64,000 bases of DNA from Methanoregula sp. GTDB lineage: Archaea; Halobacteriota; Methanomicrobia; Methanomicrobiales; Methanospirillaceae. The notes beneath the pieces are model-generated. The model saw nothing but the letters and a program-made list of their open reading frames with translations. It did no database searches and was not told the origin of the DNA. This document shows, piece by piece, positions 16,802 to 25,353 of this stretch. How positions within the stretch are numbered: the first letter of the stretch is position 1; each line of letters opens with the position of its first letter. Location of the stretch: positions 28,472 through 92,471 of the forward strand of contig NZ_JAQTQD010000010.1 in assembly GCF_028712425.1 (NCBI RefSeq), in the 5' to 3' direction. A program made the position numbers and the translations under genes.

Positions 16802-17068
16802 ATGGCATTTGCAGTGCACATAACAAAAAAACATTGTACTAGCTGTAAAATTTGTGTGGTTGCTTGTCCTGGTTTCGCAGGTGAGCTTCGTGCAGCGGAT
16901 TCTGTGCCAACAGATGATGTCTGCCGGATCGGGAACGGATTTCCGTTCTTCCTGATTTCAGAGGGAAGCTCACACGCCGGATCCGGCGTCTGCGTCCAGG
17001 CGTGCCCATACGGTGTTATCAGAATTGCAGGCCACGGGTATGGAATACCCGGGGCATGTGTGCAATAA
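16802..17068 (+). CDS. Small [4Fe-4S] ferredoxin-like protein
   Basis: An 88-residue protein with one complete cluster motif near the N-terminus (CTSCKICVVACP) and a second, incomplete-looking set (C41, then GVCVQACPYG near residue 64). The spacing between the second set's cysteines is stretched by about 20 residues, so it may bind one or two [4Fe-4S] clusters. It precedes the fwdF-like polyferredoxin by 22 bases, on the same strand. A role as the FwdG-like electron carrier of formylmethanofuran dehydrogenase, or as a donor to Hdr, is inferred from position. Confidence 0.7.
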   Translation: MAFAVHITKKHCTSCKICVVACPGFAGELRAADSVPTDDVCRIGNGFPFFLISEGSSHAGSGVCVQACPYGVIRIAGHGYGIPGACVQ

Positions 17069-17090
17069 GAAACAGCGTGAGGGTGAATAC

Positions 17091-18263
17091 ATGGCATTGT
17101 TTCCCAAGTTTTCGAAAAAGAAGGATGGGGTAAACGTTGTGATGGAGCAGCGGCTCCTTCAGAACACCAACAACCTTATTCTCAATGCTGAGACCTGCAC
17201 GGGCTGCGGCATCTGTGTCGACGCCTGTCCCGAGGAGGCTATCGTCCTCGGGCTTGTCGGTGCGTCGAGGCGTGGTGCTATCAACTACGCTGCCCCGATC
17301 GATGTTGACGAGACCAAGTGTTCCTACTGTGGTGTCTGCGTCATCATGTGCCCGTTCAATGCATTGACACTGAAGGTGGATGGAAAGGAGAGACTTCCGA
17401 TCATCGAGAAGGAAGGATTCCCGCAGTACGACATGAAGGCGGAGATCAACGACGAGAAGTGTGTCAAGTGCACCACCTGCGAGGAGGTATGCCCGCGGGA
17501 TGCAATCGACCGGAATGTCCCCGCCTACGAAGGGACCTACAAGGGCCCGGTTGCCGGCGCAAAGCCCAAGTCTGCCGCAATGAAGAAGAAGACGACCTTC
17601 ACCGTTGACAAGGAGAAGTGTTCGCTCTGCGGCCTGTGCGGTGCCCTGTGCCCGGCAATTGTCGTGAAGCACAAGGAATTTACGGCTGAGTCCGGCAAGG
17701 TGGAAGGCGACGTGATCTGGGACGAGACCAAGTGCGACGCCTGCAAGGTGTGTGTTGAAGTCTGTCCCGAGGAATGCATCACGGTCGAACGCGAGATCAT
17801 TTCCGACAAGATCGATGGAAAGGTCGACATTATCCAGGACAACTGCTGCACCTGCCGGTGGTGTGCGATAAACTGCCCGACCGAGGCAATCACCGTTGAG
17901 AAGATCTTCGAGGGTGACATCGAGTTCCATGCAGAGAAGTGCCCCGGCGGCTGCTCAACCTGTGCAGAGATCTGCCCGGCAAACGCGATCTACCTGCCGA
18001 CCCCGAAGCCCGCGGCCGACATGAAGCACGAGATCGAGCCCACCATCGCCGTCAACAAGGACTTCTGTATCCTGTGCGGCGCCTGCGTGAATGCCTGCCC
18101 CGGTGAGGATATCATCGTCCTCAAGAGGACCGGTATCCGCATGAAGGGCACGGAGACCGACCTTTTCAAGAAGATCAAGGCAAAACTCTGCACCACGAGG
18201 ACCTCGAAGGTGAAAGAGGATGTGCCCGGACAGGTTAACCTGAAAGTAATGGGGAAGGCGTGA
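17091..18263 (+). CDS. fwdF: Polyferredoxin with eight [4Fe-4S] motifs (FwdF-like)
   Basis: A 390-residue iron-sulfur protein. I count eight CxxCxxCxxxCP-type motifs in order: CTGCGIC, CSYCGVC, CVKCTTC, CSLCGLC, CDACKVC, CCTCRWC, CPGGCSTC and CILCGAC. The seventh has an extra residue (C-x3-C-x2-C). Eight clusters match FwdF, the electron wire of formylmethanofuran dehydrogenase. The start at 17091 follows a GAGGGTGA site; longer in-frame starts would run back into the ferredoxin gene. Next to hdrCBA it probably links heterodisulfide reductase electrons to CO2 reduction. The catalytic fwd/fmd subunits are not in this window. Confidence 0.85.
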   Translation: MALFPKFSKKKDGVNVVMEQRLLQNTNNLILNAETCTGCGICVDACPEEAIVLGLVGASRRGAINYAAPIDVDETKCSYCGVCVIMCPFNALTLKVDGKERLPIIEKEGFPQYDMKAEINDEKCVKCTTCEEVCPRDAIDRNVPAYEGTYKGPVAGAKPKSAAMKKKTTFTVDKEKCSLCGLCGALCPAIVVKHKEFTAESGKVEGDVIWDETKCDACKVCVEVCPEECITVEREIISDKIDGKVDIIQDNCCTCRWCAINCPTEAITVEKIFEGDIEFHAEKCPGGCSTCAEICPANAIYLPTPKPAADMKHEIEPTIAVNKDFCILCGACVNACPGEDIIVLKRTGIRMKGTETDLFKKIKAKLCTTRTSKVKEDVPGQVNLKVMGKA

Positions 18264-18268
18264 AGATC

Positions 18269-18850
18269 ATGGCACGAACAAAAGGTTACCCGGAAGCGCT
18301 GGAGAAGAAACTCCGCGACCAGAGATATGTCCGTGAAGACTCGAATCCAGATTTCTTAAAGAATGTAAAATCGATCTCACGCACCATCGCCCACATGTGC
18401 TACCAGTGCGGTACCTGCACCGGCTCCTGCCCCTCTGCACCCCGCAGCTCGTACCGTATCCGCAATTTCATGCGGAGAGCGGTTCTCGGGCTCGAGAACG
18501 AGGCACTGACCGATCCTGATCTCTGGCTCTGCACCACCTGCTACAGCTGCACGGACCGGTGCCCGCGTGATATCGCCCCAACGGATGTCATCATGTCCAT
18601 GAGGAACCTCGCGTTCAAGCGCGACATTGTCCCGGTCAATTTCTTAAAGACCGTCCAGGCGATCTACTCCTCGGGCCACGGTGTGCCCAACAACGATGTC
18701 AACCGTGCAGCCCGCGAGAAACTCGGACTGACACGCGACCCGCCGACGACCCATATGTACCCAGAATACATCAAGGGCATCCAGACGATCCTCAATCATT
18801 ACAAGCTCAAGGCGAATGCCGACCGCATTGTCAAAGAGAGGGAGGGCTAA
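18269..18850 (+). CDS. hdrC: CoB-CoM heterodisulfide reductase subunit C
   Basis: A 193-residue iron-sulfur subunit that carries electrons between HdrA and the catalytic HdrB. Two cluster motifs are visible: CYQCGTCTGSCP and CTTCYSCTDRCP. The remainder is helical, as in known HdrC. I choose the ATG at 18269, which follows GGGGAAGG; a GTG at 18260 is in frame and overlaps the fwdF stop. hdrB begins four bases after its stop. Cytoplasmic, part of the HdrABC-MvhD complex. Confidence 0.93.
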   Translation: MARTKGYPEALEKKLRDQRYVREDSNPDFLKNVKSISRTIAHMCYQCGTCTGSCPSAPRSSYRIRNFMRRAVLGLENEALTDPDLWLCTTCYSCTDRCPRDIAPTDVIMSMRNLAFKRDIVPVNFLKTVQAIYSSGHGVPNNDVNRAAREKLGLTRDPPTTHMYPEYIKGIQTILNHYKLKANADRIVKEREG

Positions 18851-18853
18851 GTC

Positions 18854-19777
18854 ATGGCTGAATCAGGCGCAAACCACAAGTTCGCATTCTACCTCGGATG
18901 CATTGCCCCCAACCGTTATCCCGGCTGTGAATCCGCGGCAATCAAGACCTGTAAGAAACTCGGTATCGAGCTCCTTCCCCTCAAGGGCGCAAGCTGCTGC
19001 CCGGCACCCGGTGCATTCGGTTCTATCGACCTGAATGTCTGGTATGCAATGGCAGCCCGCAACCTCGTGCTTGCCGAGCAGATGAAGATGGATATCGCCC
19101 TTCTCTGCAACGGCTGCTACAAGTCCATCTGGGAGGTCAACCACAAGCTCAAGCACAACAAGGACCTCCGCGACGGTGTCAACGAAGTCTTAAAGGAGAT
19201 CGACATGGAATACAAGGGCTCAATCAATGTGTACCACATCGCAGAGCTCCTGTACAACCCGAAATATGTCGGTCCTGAAAAAGTCCGCGACAGCATAACA
19301 AACCCCCTGACAGGTGCCCGCATTGCCGTCCACTACGGCTGCCACCTGACCAAGCCCCACAAGGAGAGGGAGTTTGAAGACGAGGTCATGCTGAACACCG
19401 AGCACCCGGTCTGGATGGAAGAACTCGTTGCAGCTCTCGGGGCAACCCCGGTCGAGTACCGCAACAAGATGCAGTGCTGCGGTGCCGGCGGCGGTGTCCG
19501 CGGGTACGACATTGTTCACTCGCTGGACATCACGAACGAGAAGCTGATCAACCTCAAGGAAGTCGGTGTCGATGCGCTGACCGACATCTGTCCGTTCTGC
19601 CAGCTCCAGTTCGACCGCGGCCAGATCGAGATCCAGGAGAAGTTCGGCGTTTCCTACAACCTGCCGGTACTTCACTACTGCGAACTTCTCGGTCTCGCGC
19701 AGGGAATGAGCCCGCAGGACCTCGGGCTGGACCTCCATGGTATCAGCTGCGAACCGTTCCTGCAGAAGGTGCTGTGA
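18854..19777 (+). CDS. hdrB: CoB-CoM heterodisulfide reductase subunit B
   Basis: A 307-residue catalytic subunit that splits the CoM-S-S-CoB disulfide made by Mcr. It holds two cysteine-rich CCG domains: FYLGC...GASCCPAPG...LLCNGCYK in the first half and HYGCH...MQCCGAGGG...CPFCQ in the second. In the known structure these bind the two non-cubane [4Fe-4S] clusters that perform the disulfide reduction. All expected cysteines are present. It is co-transcribed with hdrC and hdrA. Confidence 0.95.
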   Translation: MAESGANHKFAFYLGCIAPNRYPGCESAAIKTCKKLGIELLPLKGASCCPAPGAFGSIDLNVWYAMAARNLVLAEQMKMDIALLCNGCYKSIWEVNHKLKHNKDLRDGVNEVLKEIDMEYKGSINVYHIAELLYNPKYVGPEKVRDSITNPLTGARIAVHYGCHLTKPHKEREFEDEVMLNTEHPVWMEELVAALGATPVEYRNKMQCCGAGGGVRGYDIVHSLDITNEKLINLKEVGVDALTDICPFCQLQFDRGQIEIQEKFGVSYNLPVLHYCELLGLAQGMSPQDLGLDLHGISCEPFLQKVL

Positions 19778-19787
19778 GGTGGTAAAA

Positions 19788-21965
19788 ATGGCAGAAAAGA
19801 AAGCAACCACCAAGAAAGCCCCGTCCAAGAAAGAGGACTCAAAGAAGGTAGCTCCCGTGAAACAGGAAACCAAGAAAGCGGCAGCACCTGCCGCAAAGCC
19901 CAAGGCAGCTCCGGCAGATGCCCCGGCACAGGCAGCAACAGTCATGCCCACCATGAACCCGGGCGATGCACGCGTCGGTGTATTCATCTGTCACTGCGGT
20001 ACCAACATCGCCGGGTCAATGGACATCGAAGCAGTGCAGGAAGCCTCAAAGAAAGTCCCGCACGTGGCCTATGTAGACAACTACAAGTACATGTGCTCGA
20101 TGCCCGGGCAGACCGTCATCAACAAGGCTGTCAAGGAACACAAACTGACCGCTGTTGTTGTTGCAGCATGCACCCCGCGTCTCCACGAGCCGACCTTCCG
20201 TACAGCAACCAAGGATGCAGGATTAAACCCCTTCCGGTTCGAGATGGCAAACATCCGCGACCAGAACTCGTGGGTGCACATGCACGACCGCGAGGGGTCC
20301 ACGGACAAGGCAATCGATGCCATCAAGATCGCCGTGGCAAAAGCCGCACTCCTCCAGGACCTCCACCCGAAGTCCGTGCCCGTTGAGAAGGCCGCCATGG
20401 TCGTCGGCGCCGGTGTTGCCGGTATGCAGGCAGCCCTTGACCTCAATGCCGCAGGCATCAAGACCTACCTCATTGAATCCGACATGAGCATCGGCGGACG
20501 CATGTCCCAGCTCGACAAGACCTTCCCGACACTCGACTGTTCGCAATGTATCCTTACACCGAAGATGGTGGATGTCGGCAGGGCCGAGAACATCGATCTC
20601 ATGACATGGTCCGAGGTCCACGAAGTCGAAGGGTACATCGGAAACTTCGATGTCACGATCCGCAAGAAAGCCCGCGGTGTCATGACCCCCAAGGAAGCCG
20701 AAGCCAAGGGTATCGTTGGCGGCGGCTGCAACGGCTGCGGAGACTGTGAGAACGTCTGCCCGGTCGTCAAGCCAAATGAGTTCGAAGTCGGCATGAAGCC
20801 GAGGAAAGCGATTTACATCAACCACCCGCAGGTCGTTCCCCTCATCTACACCATCGACTTCAACTCCTGTGTCAAGTGCGGCCTCTGTGTAACCGCCTGC
20901 GGTCCCGAGAAGCGTGCAATCGATCTTGAGATGAAGGACGAGTTCATCAAGGTCAAGGTCGGTACCGTCATCCTCGCAACAGGGTACGATATCTTCCCCA
21001 TTGAGAACAAGAAGGAATGGGGATACAAGAAGTACGAGAACGTTATTTCGAGCCTTGAGTTCGAGCGTCTCATCTGCGCATCCGGTCCAACCGGTGGCCA
21101 CCTGGTCCGCCCGAGCGATGGCGAGACTCCCAAGCGGGTCGCGTTCGTGCTCTGTGCCGGATCCCGTGACAATACCGGGATTGGCAAGCCCTACTGCAGC
21201 CGGTTCTGCTGCATGTACTCGCTGAAGCACGCCCACCAGATCATCGAGAAGATCCCGGGATGCATCCCCTACCTCTTCTACATGGATATCCGTTCCTTCG
21301 GTAAGATGTACGAAGAGTTCTACTACCGTATCCAGGACGAGGGCGCGAAGTTCATCCGCGGCCGTGTGGCAAACATCCTTGAGGACCCCAAGACCAAGAA
21401 CCTCCATGTCTACACCGACGACACGCTCCTCAACCGCCCCATCGATATGGAAGTCGACCTGGTCGTGCTCGCAGCGGCAATCGAACCCAAGGCGGATACC
21501 AACCGGACCCGGAAGCTCTTCGGTGTCTCCTGTTCAATGGACGGCTGGCTCCTCGAAGCCCACCCGAAGCTGAATCCGTGCGGTACCACAACAGCCGGTG
21601 TCTTCCTTGCCGGTGTCTGCCAGGGCCCGAAGGATATTCCGGACACGGTAGCATCCGCAGAAGGTGCGGCATCCGCAGCATCGATCCCGATCCACATGGG
21701 AGCAGTCGAACTCGAACCGTACTTCGCCATGTGCATTGAAGACAAGTGCGCAGGCTGCGGTATGTGTGTCAACCTCTGCCCGTACTCCGCGCTCTCGCTT
21801 GTCGAGAAGGACGGCCGGACCGTCATGCAGGTCACCGAGGCCAAGTGTAAGGGCTGCGGTACCTGCGGTGGCTTCTGCCCCGGTGGTGCCATCTGGATGA
21901 ACCACTTCGCGACACCCCAGATCGTGGCACAGATCGATGCCTTCCTGCTCGGAGGTGAGCAGTAA
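19788..21965 (+). CDS. hdrA: CoB-CoM heterodisulfide reductase subunit A with lysine/alanine-rich N-terminal extension
   Basis: A 725-residue flavin-bifurcating subunit. After an unusual low-complexity tail of about 60 residues (repeated KK, PAA and KPKAAP), the HdrA body begins RVGVFICHCGTNIAGSMD. The FAD site is VVGAGVAGMQAALDL. Ferredoxin-type motifs are CNGCGDCENVCP and CVKCGLCVTACG in the middle, then CAGCGMCVNLCP and CKGCGTCGGFCP at the C-terminus. It splits electron pairs between the heterodisulfide and ferredoxin. The ATG at 19788 has a GAGGTGG site. The tail is absent from the HdrA proteins I remember. mvhD follows with a TAATG overlap. Confidence 0.95.
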   Translation: MAEKKATTKKAPSKKEDSKKVAPVKQETKKAAAPAAKPKAAPADAPAQAATVMPTMNPGDARVGVFICHCGTNIAGSMDIEAVQEASKKVPHVAYVDNYKYMCSMPGQTVINKAVKEHKLTAVVVAACTPRLHEPTFRTATKDAGLNPFRFEMANIRDQNSWVHMHDREGSTDKAIDAIKIAVAKAALLQDLHPKSVPVEKAAMVVGAGVAGMQAALDLNAAGIKTYLIESDMSIGGRMSQLDKTFPTLDCSQCILTPKMVDVGRAENIDLMTWSEVHEVEGYIGNFDVTIRKKARGVMTPKEAEAKGIVGGGCNGCGDCENVCPVVKPNEFEVGMKPRKAIYINHPQVVPLIYTIDFNSCVKCGLCVTACGPEKRAIDLEMKDEFIKVKVGTVILATGYDIFPIENKKEWGYKKYENVISSLEFERLICASGPTGGHLVRPSDGETPKRVAFVLCAGSRDNTGIGKPYCSRFCCMYSLKHAHQIIEKIPGCIPYLFYMDIRSFGKMYEEFYYRIQDEGAKFIRGRVANILEDPKTKNLHVYTDDTLLNRPIDMEVDLVVLAAAIEPKADTNRTRKLFGVSCSMDGWLLEAHPKLNPCGTTTAGVFLAGVCQGPKDIPDTVASAEGAASAASIPIHMGAVELEPYFAMCIEDKCAGCGMCVNLCPYSALSLVEKDGRTVMQVTEAKCKGCGTCGGFCPGGAIWMNHFATPQIVAQIDAFLLGGEQ

Positions 21966-22438
21966 TGTCTGCACCCGGAAACTTCCCCATCCCCAAGCGT
22001 GGCCCCGGCATCTGGCAGCCCAAGATCCAGGGTATCGTCTGCAACTGGTGTTCCTATGCCGGTGCTGACCTTGCCGGCGGTGGCCGTATCCAGTACCCCC
22101 CCGATGTCCGGATCGTCCGTGTCATGTGCACGGGCCGTATCGACGCACTCTTCGTGCTGAAGGCCTTCGCTGACGGCGCCGACGGTGTCCTCGTATCGGG
22201 ATGCCACTTCGGTGACTGCCACTACCTTGAGGGCAACTTCAAGGCAGCCAAGAGGATGTTCATGGTCAAGCGCCTGATGAAGAGCATCGGCATTGACGAC
22301 CGCCGCTTCCGGATGACCTTTGTCTCGGCATCCGAAGGTGCAAAGTGGGGCGCTGTGATCACCGATGTGGTCAAGACCATCAACGAGCTTGGCCCCAGCC
22401 CCATCACAGAAATCCGCAAAGAGATGGAGATCAAGTAA
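21965..22438 (+). CDS. mvhD: F420-non-reducing hydrogenase delta subunit (MvhD / HdrA-associated)
   Basis: A 157-residue [2Fe-2S] subunit that hands electrons to HdrA. It has the cysteines expected of MvhD: CNWCSYAGAD, RVMCTGRID and SGCHFGDCHY. The start overlaps the hdrA stop as TAATG. No hydrogenase subunits mvhA or mvhG follow. In Methanomicrobiales MvhD can instead dock formate dehydrogenase or F420-hydrogenase subunits, so the electron source cannot be read from this locus. A hairpin and T-run end the operon just downstream. Confidence 0.92.
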   Translation: MSAPGNFPIPKRGPGIWQPKIQGIVCNWCSYAGADLAGGGRIQYPPDVRIVRVMCTGRIDALFVLKAFADGADGVLVSGCHFGDCHYLEGNFKAAKRMFMVKRLMKSIGIDDRRFRMTFVSASEGAKWGAVITDVVKTINELGPSPITEIRKEMEIK

Positions 22439-22449
22439 CGGTAAAACCG

Positions 22450-22472
22450 GGGAGATGATATCTCCCTTTTTT
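22450..22472 (+). terminator. Hairpin plus T-run ending the fwdF-hdrCBA-mvhD operon
   Basis: GGGAGA (22450-22455) pairs with TCTCCC (22461-22466) across a five-base loop, and six T residues follow directly. It lies 11 bases after the mvhD stop. The T-run alone can terminate archaeal transcription; the hairpin may protect the 3' end. Confidence 0.6.
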
Positions 22473-22909
22473 CCCGCATTCCAGCTCAAAATCGCACCAG
22501 AAAGCACTGCAAATCCAGCTTTCGGGGAGATTCACGGGTACACGAACCCTGCCCCAAAAGCACCTTTTTTATAGAGAGCGCATACCGGAATCCGCAGTTT
22601 TTATATACAATATAACAACGAGTTGTACGAATTTTATTTTTGTTAATACCGAGTACAATAATAAAACCCATGGAATATCCAGTATTTTAACGTTGCCCTG
22701 TTTTTTATTTTGATTCGCCGCGGATTATAAAATTATTTTCCGGGATAAAATAGGAATACTTATATGGCGAAATTGGGAATTATTGGTTGTCCCATCTTTA
22801 GGGGACGTGCAATAGCGACTTTCATTCATGACTCGTGTTCCTGAAGAGGACACGCTCTCGTTCAGCGACAGTATTGTATCGCGGTTAAATGAAATTTGGA
22901 GGAATTCAA
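22473..22909 (+). promoter_or_regulatory. mcr operon promoter and leader region
   Basis: About 440 bp without a credible gene, increasingly AT-rich toward mcrB. The best TATA element is ACTTATATGG (22758-22767), which would start transcription near 22788 and leave a leader of about 120 bases. A second TATA-like run, TTTTTATATACAAT, lies near 22597-22610. The ribosome binding site GGAGG is at 22898-22902. A strong promoter is expected here because mcr is among the most expressed methanogen operons. Sites are read by pattern. Confidence 0.5.
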
Positions 22910-24223
22910 ATGGCAAAATACAAAGACACAATCGACCTCTACGACGATGAGGGTAAGCTCTTAAAGAGCAACGTCGCACTCGACAAGATCAGTCCCCTGA
23001 AAAACAAGGGAACCACTGGTATCATCGACCTTACCAAGAGGACCGTTGCAGTCAACCTTGGCGGTATCGAGGACGCACTCAAGACCGGTAAGATGGGCGG
23101 CAAGGCCAACCAGATTCTCGGCCGCAGCATGAGCTGCAGCTGTGTCAAGGACTGCGATGCACTCGCAGCCAAGATCAAGGACATGGTCCAGGTCGAAGCC
23201 GGTGACAACACCAAGATCACCAAGGTCGGCGGCGGCAAGATGCTCCTCGTCGAGGTCCCGTCTGCCCGGCTGAACGCGGCAGCAACCTACGATGCAGCAT
23301 CGACCTGTGTCGCAGCAGCCACCACCTATGCACTGATTGAACAGTACAAGGTAGGTATGTTCGACGGCGCGTACGTCAAGGGTGCAGTCTGGGGTACCTA
23401 CCCGCAGACCATGAGCATGGACGGCGGCAATATCGTCACCATCATGTCCATCCCGCAGAACAACGAAGGCCTCGGCTATGCACTGCGCAACATCCCGGCA
23501 AACCACGCGGTCATGATGACCCACCGGAACGCAATGCAGGCAGCAGCCCTCATGTCGACCTTTGAACAGGCCGGCGAATTCGAGATGGGCGCCGCAATCG
23601 GCCCGTTCGAGCGTGCCCAGCTCCTGCTCTACGGGTACCAGGGACTCAACGCAAACAACATCGTCTACGAACTCGTCAAGAAGAACGGCAAGACCGGAAC
23701 CATCGGTACTGTCGTCCAGAGCCTTGTCGAGCGTGCCATTGAGGACAAGGTCATCAAGGCAGGCAAGAAGGGCAAGAGCGGCTACATCTTCTACGAGACC
23801 AAGGACCCCATGCTCTGGAACGCCTACGCATCCGCAGGCACCCTCGCTGCAACCATGGTCAACTGTGGTGCAGGACGGTTCGCCCAGGCAGTCTCCGCAA
23901 CCCTGCTCTACTTCAACGACCTGCTCGAGCACGAGACCGGCCTCCCAGGCTCCGACTACGGTCGTGCAATGGGTGTCGCAGTCGGGTTCTCGTTCTTCAG
24001 CCACTCGATCTATGGTGGCGGCGGCCCCGGTACCTTCAACGGTAACCACGTCGTGACCCGCCACGCAGCCGGTGTCGGTATGCCCTGTATCGCAGCCGCA
24101 TGCGCACTGGATGCAGGTACCCAGATGTTCGGCCCCGAGGCCACATCCAAGGTCTACCAGGACACCTTCGGCCAGATTGACGCGTTCAAGAAGCCGATGC
24201 AGGCAGTTGCAAAGGGTGTATAA
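22910..24223 (+). CDS. mcrB: Methyl-coenzyme M reductase beta subunit
   Basis: A 437-residue structural subunit of Mcr, which makes methane and the CoM-CoB heterodisulfide from methyl-CoM and coenzyme B. With McrA and McrG it builds the two F430 active sites. Typical stretches are MAKYKDTIDLYDDEGKLL, GRSMSCSCVKDCDA, PASGDYGRAMG-like LPGSDYGRAMGVAVGFSFF and SIYGGGGPGTFNGNHVVTRH. I choose the ATG at 22910, seven bases after GGAGG, over an ATG at 22889. First gene of the classical mcrBDCGA order. Codon choice is strongly biased, as expected for very high expression. Confidence 0.97.
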   Translation: MAKYKDTIDLYDDEGKLLKSNVALDKISPLKNKGTTGIIDLTKRTVAVNLGGIEDALKTGKMGGKANQILGRSMSCSCVKDCDALAAKIKDMVQVEAGDNTKITKVGGGKMLLVEVPSARLNAAATYDAASTCVAAATTYALIEQYKVGMFDGAYVKGAVWGTYPQTMSMDGGNIVTIMSIPQNNEGLGYALRNIPANHAVMMTHRNAMQAAALMSTFEQAGEFEMGAAIGPFERAQLLLYGYQGLNANNIVYELVKKNGKTGTIGTVVQSLVERAIEDKVIKAGKKGKSGYIFYETKDPMLWNAYASAGTLAATMVNCGAGRFAQAVSATLLYFNDLLEHETGLPGSDYGRAMGVAVGFSFFSHSIYGGGGPGTFNGNHVVTRHAAGVGMPCIAAACALDAGTQMFGPEATSKVYQDTFGQIDAFKKPMQAVAKGV

Positions 24224-24238
24224 CCCCATTCGATACAA

Positions 24239-24709
24239 ATGACGGAAGCCACGTTCCCCCAGTGCAGGGTTGACTCCGAACGGTTCATGAACCCCGAGAC
24301 AACCGAACGCCTGCTGAACCAGATCATATCAGTGCCCGGAGTGCGGCGCATGGTCCTGAACGGACCACGCCTCCCGGCAACAGTTCCCTACGGCCCTTCC
24401 AAGGGCATCGCAAATCCCCATCCCATGCGGAAAACCATCCGCGTCGGTGACCAGGAGATGGAACTGCAGGTTCACGTAGGCACGGTCCTCTTAGAGCTCG
24501 AGAACCGGGATATCATCCCTGCGCTGAAAGCCGCAATCGAACCGGTGTTCAGGGATTTTTCTTTCCATATAAAGGAAGGCAGGTTCATGAAGACCGAACC
24601 GTCGCTTGTGGATTTCTGCAAGTACGGACCGGATGCGGACAAGGAAATTATCGGCCTTGCTGATCCAAACAGCAGGTCAAAACCCATAATCATCCAGGGA
24701 ACCAAATAA
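24239..24709 (+). CDS. mcrD: Methyl-coenzyme M reductase operon protein D
   Basis: A 156-residue accessory protein encoded between mcrB and mcrC in most mcr operons. It is not part of the mature enzyme; work on methanogens suggests that it binds apo-Mcr during assembly or activation. The features are FPQCRVDSERFMNPETTERL at the N-terminus, GPRLPATVPYGPSKG in the middle and a conserved KPIIIQGTK end. The start codon lies 15 bases after the mcrB stop, with no strong ribosome binding site, suggesting lower translation. Confidence 0.92.
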   Translation: MTEATFPQCRVDSERFMNPETTERLLNQIISVPGVRRMVLNGPRLPATVPYGPSKGIANPHPMRKTIRVGDQEMELQVHVGTVLLELENRDIIPALKAAIEPVFRDFSFHIKEGRFMKTEPSLVDFCKYGPDADKEIIGLADPNSRSKPIIIQGTK

Positions 24710-24710
24710 G

Positions 24711-25346
24711 ATGCCAATCGGACGAGTAACCCAGGTTGTTGACTGCCGCGAGGCGATGGGCATGGGTAAAGGAGGCGGGCTCGCCCAAAGGGGCACCATC
24801 TCCGAATGCCGGTACCCGGATGTCATCGTGGTCGGGATGTCCCCCGGACGCCGCCACGTGACCAAGCCGGTCTGCGATATCACCTCAGGCCTGCGACAGC
24901 AGGGCGTTGAATACAGCATCAGTACGCTGGTGCTGAACGCCGGAAGCGGCGTACCTGCGGACGCACCGAAACTTGCCGGTGGCGTCCTTGGCGCTGCAAT
25001 GGGACTCACCGATAAAGAGATCGCACAGATTGAGAAACACAAAGTCGCCATCCTTCACCACGGGAACGTACGTTCCCATGTCGTCGAGAAGGTCAGGTAT
25101 ATTCTTCAGGCCTGTGATGTGAAGGCAATTGTCGTTTCCCAGTGCCCTGTTGATTTTGAGGATTTCGCAAAGGCGGGTGTGAAGACACCGGTCGTGATGC
25201 CGCCTGAAGACAAGATCCGGACCAAAGGTACGGTGATGTCCATCGTGAGCGGCGTAACCCGGGGCCAGACCCCCACGCGCGAAAAGATGGCAGAAGTCAT
25301 TTCATCCGTAATGAGAATCGTGAAAAAGAAAGATTCATTGGAGTGA
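24711..25346 (+). CDS. mcrC: Methyl-coenzyme M reductase operon protein C
   Basis: A 211-residue protein of the mcr operon. In vitro studies place McrC in the ATP-dependent complex that reduces F430 nickel and activates Mcr. The recognisable sections are GRVTQVVDCREAMGMGKGGG, VVGMSPGRRHVTKPVCDITS and the C-terminal VTRGQTPTREKMAEVI. It begins one base after the mcrD stop and is followed by mcrG after seven bases. Assignment rests on both sequence and operon position. Confidence 0.93.
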   Translation: MPIGRVTQVVDCREAMGMGKGGGLAQRGTISECRYPDVIVVGMSPGRRHVTKPVCDITSGLRQQGVEYSISTLVLNAGSGVPADAPKLAGGVLGAAMGLTDKEIAQIEKHKVAILHHGNVRSHVVEKVRYILQACDVKAIVVSQCPVDFEDFAKAGVKTPVVMPPEDKIRTKGTVMSIVSGVTRGQTPTREKMAEVISSVMRIVKKKDSLE

Positions 25347-25353
25347 TATAACA

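Noticed and set aside
22961..24238. 425-codon minus-strand frame opposite mcrB
   Set aside because: Produced by the strongly biased codons of mcrB; the protein is Cys/Asp/Gly-rich nonsense with no family features.
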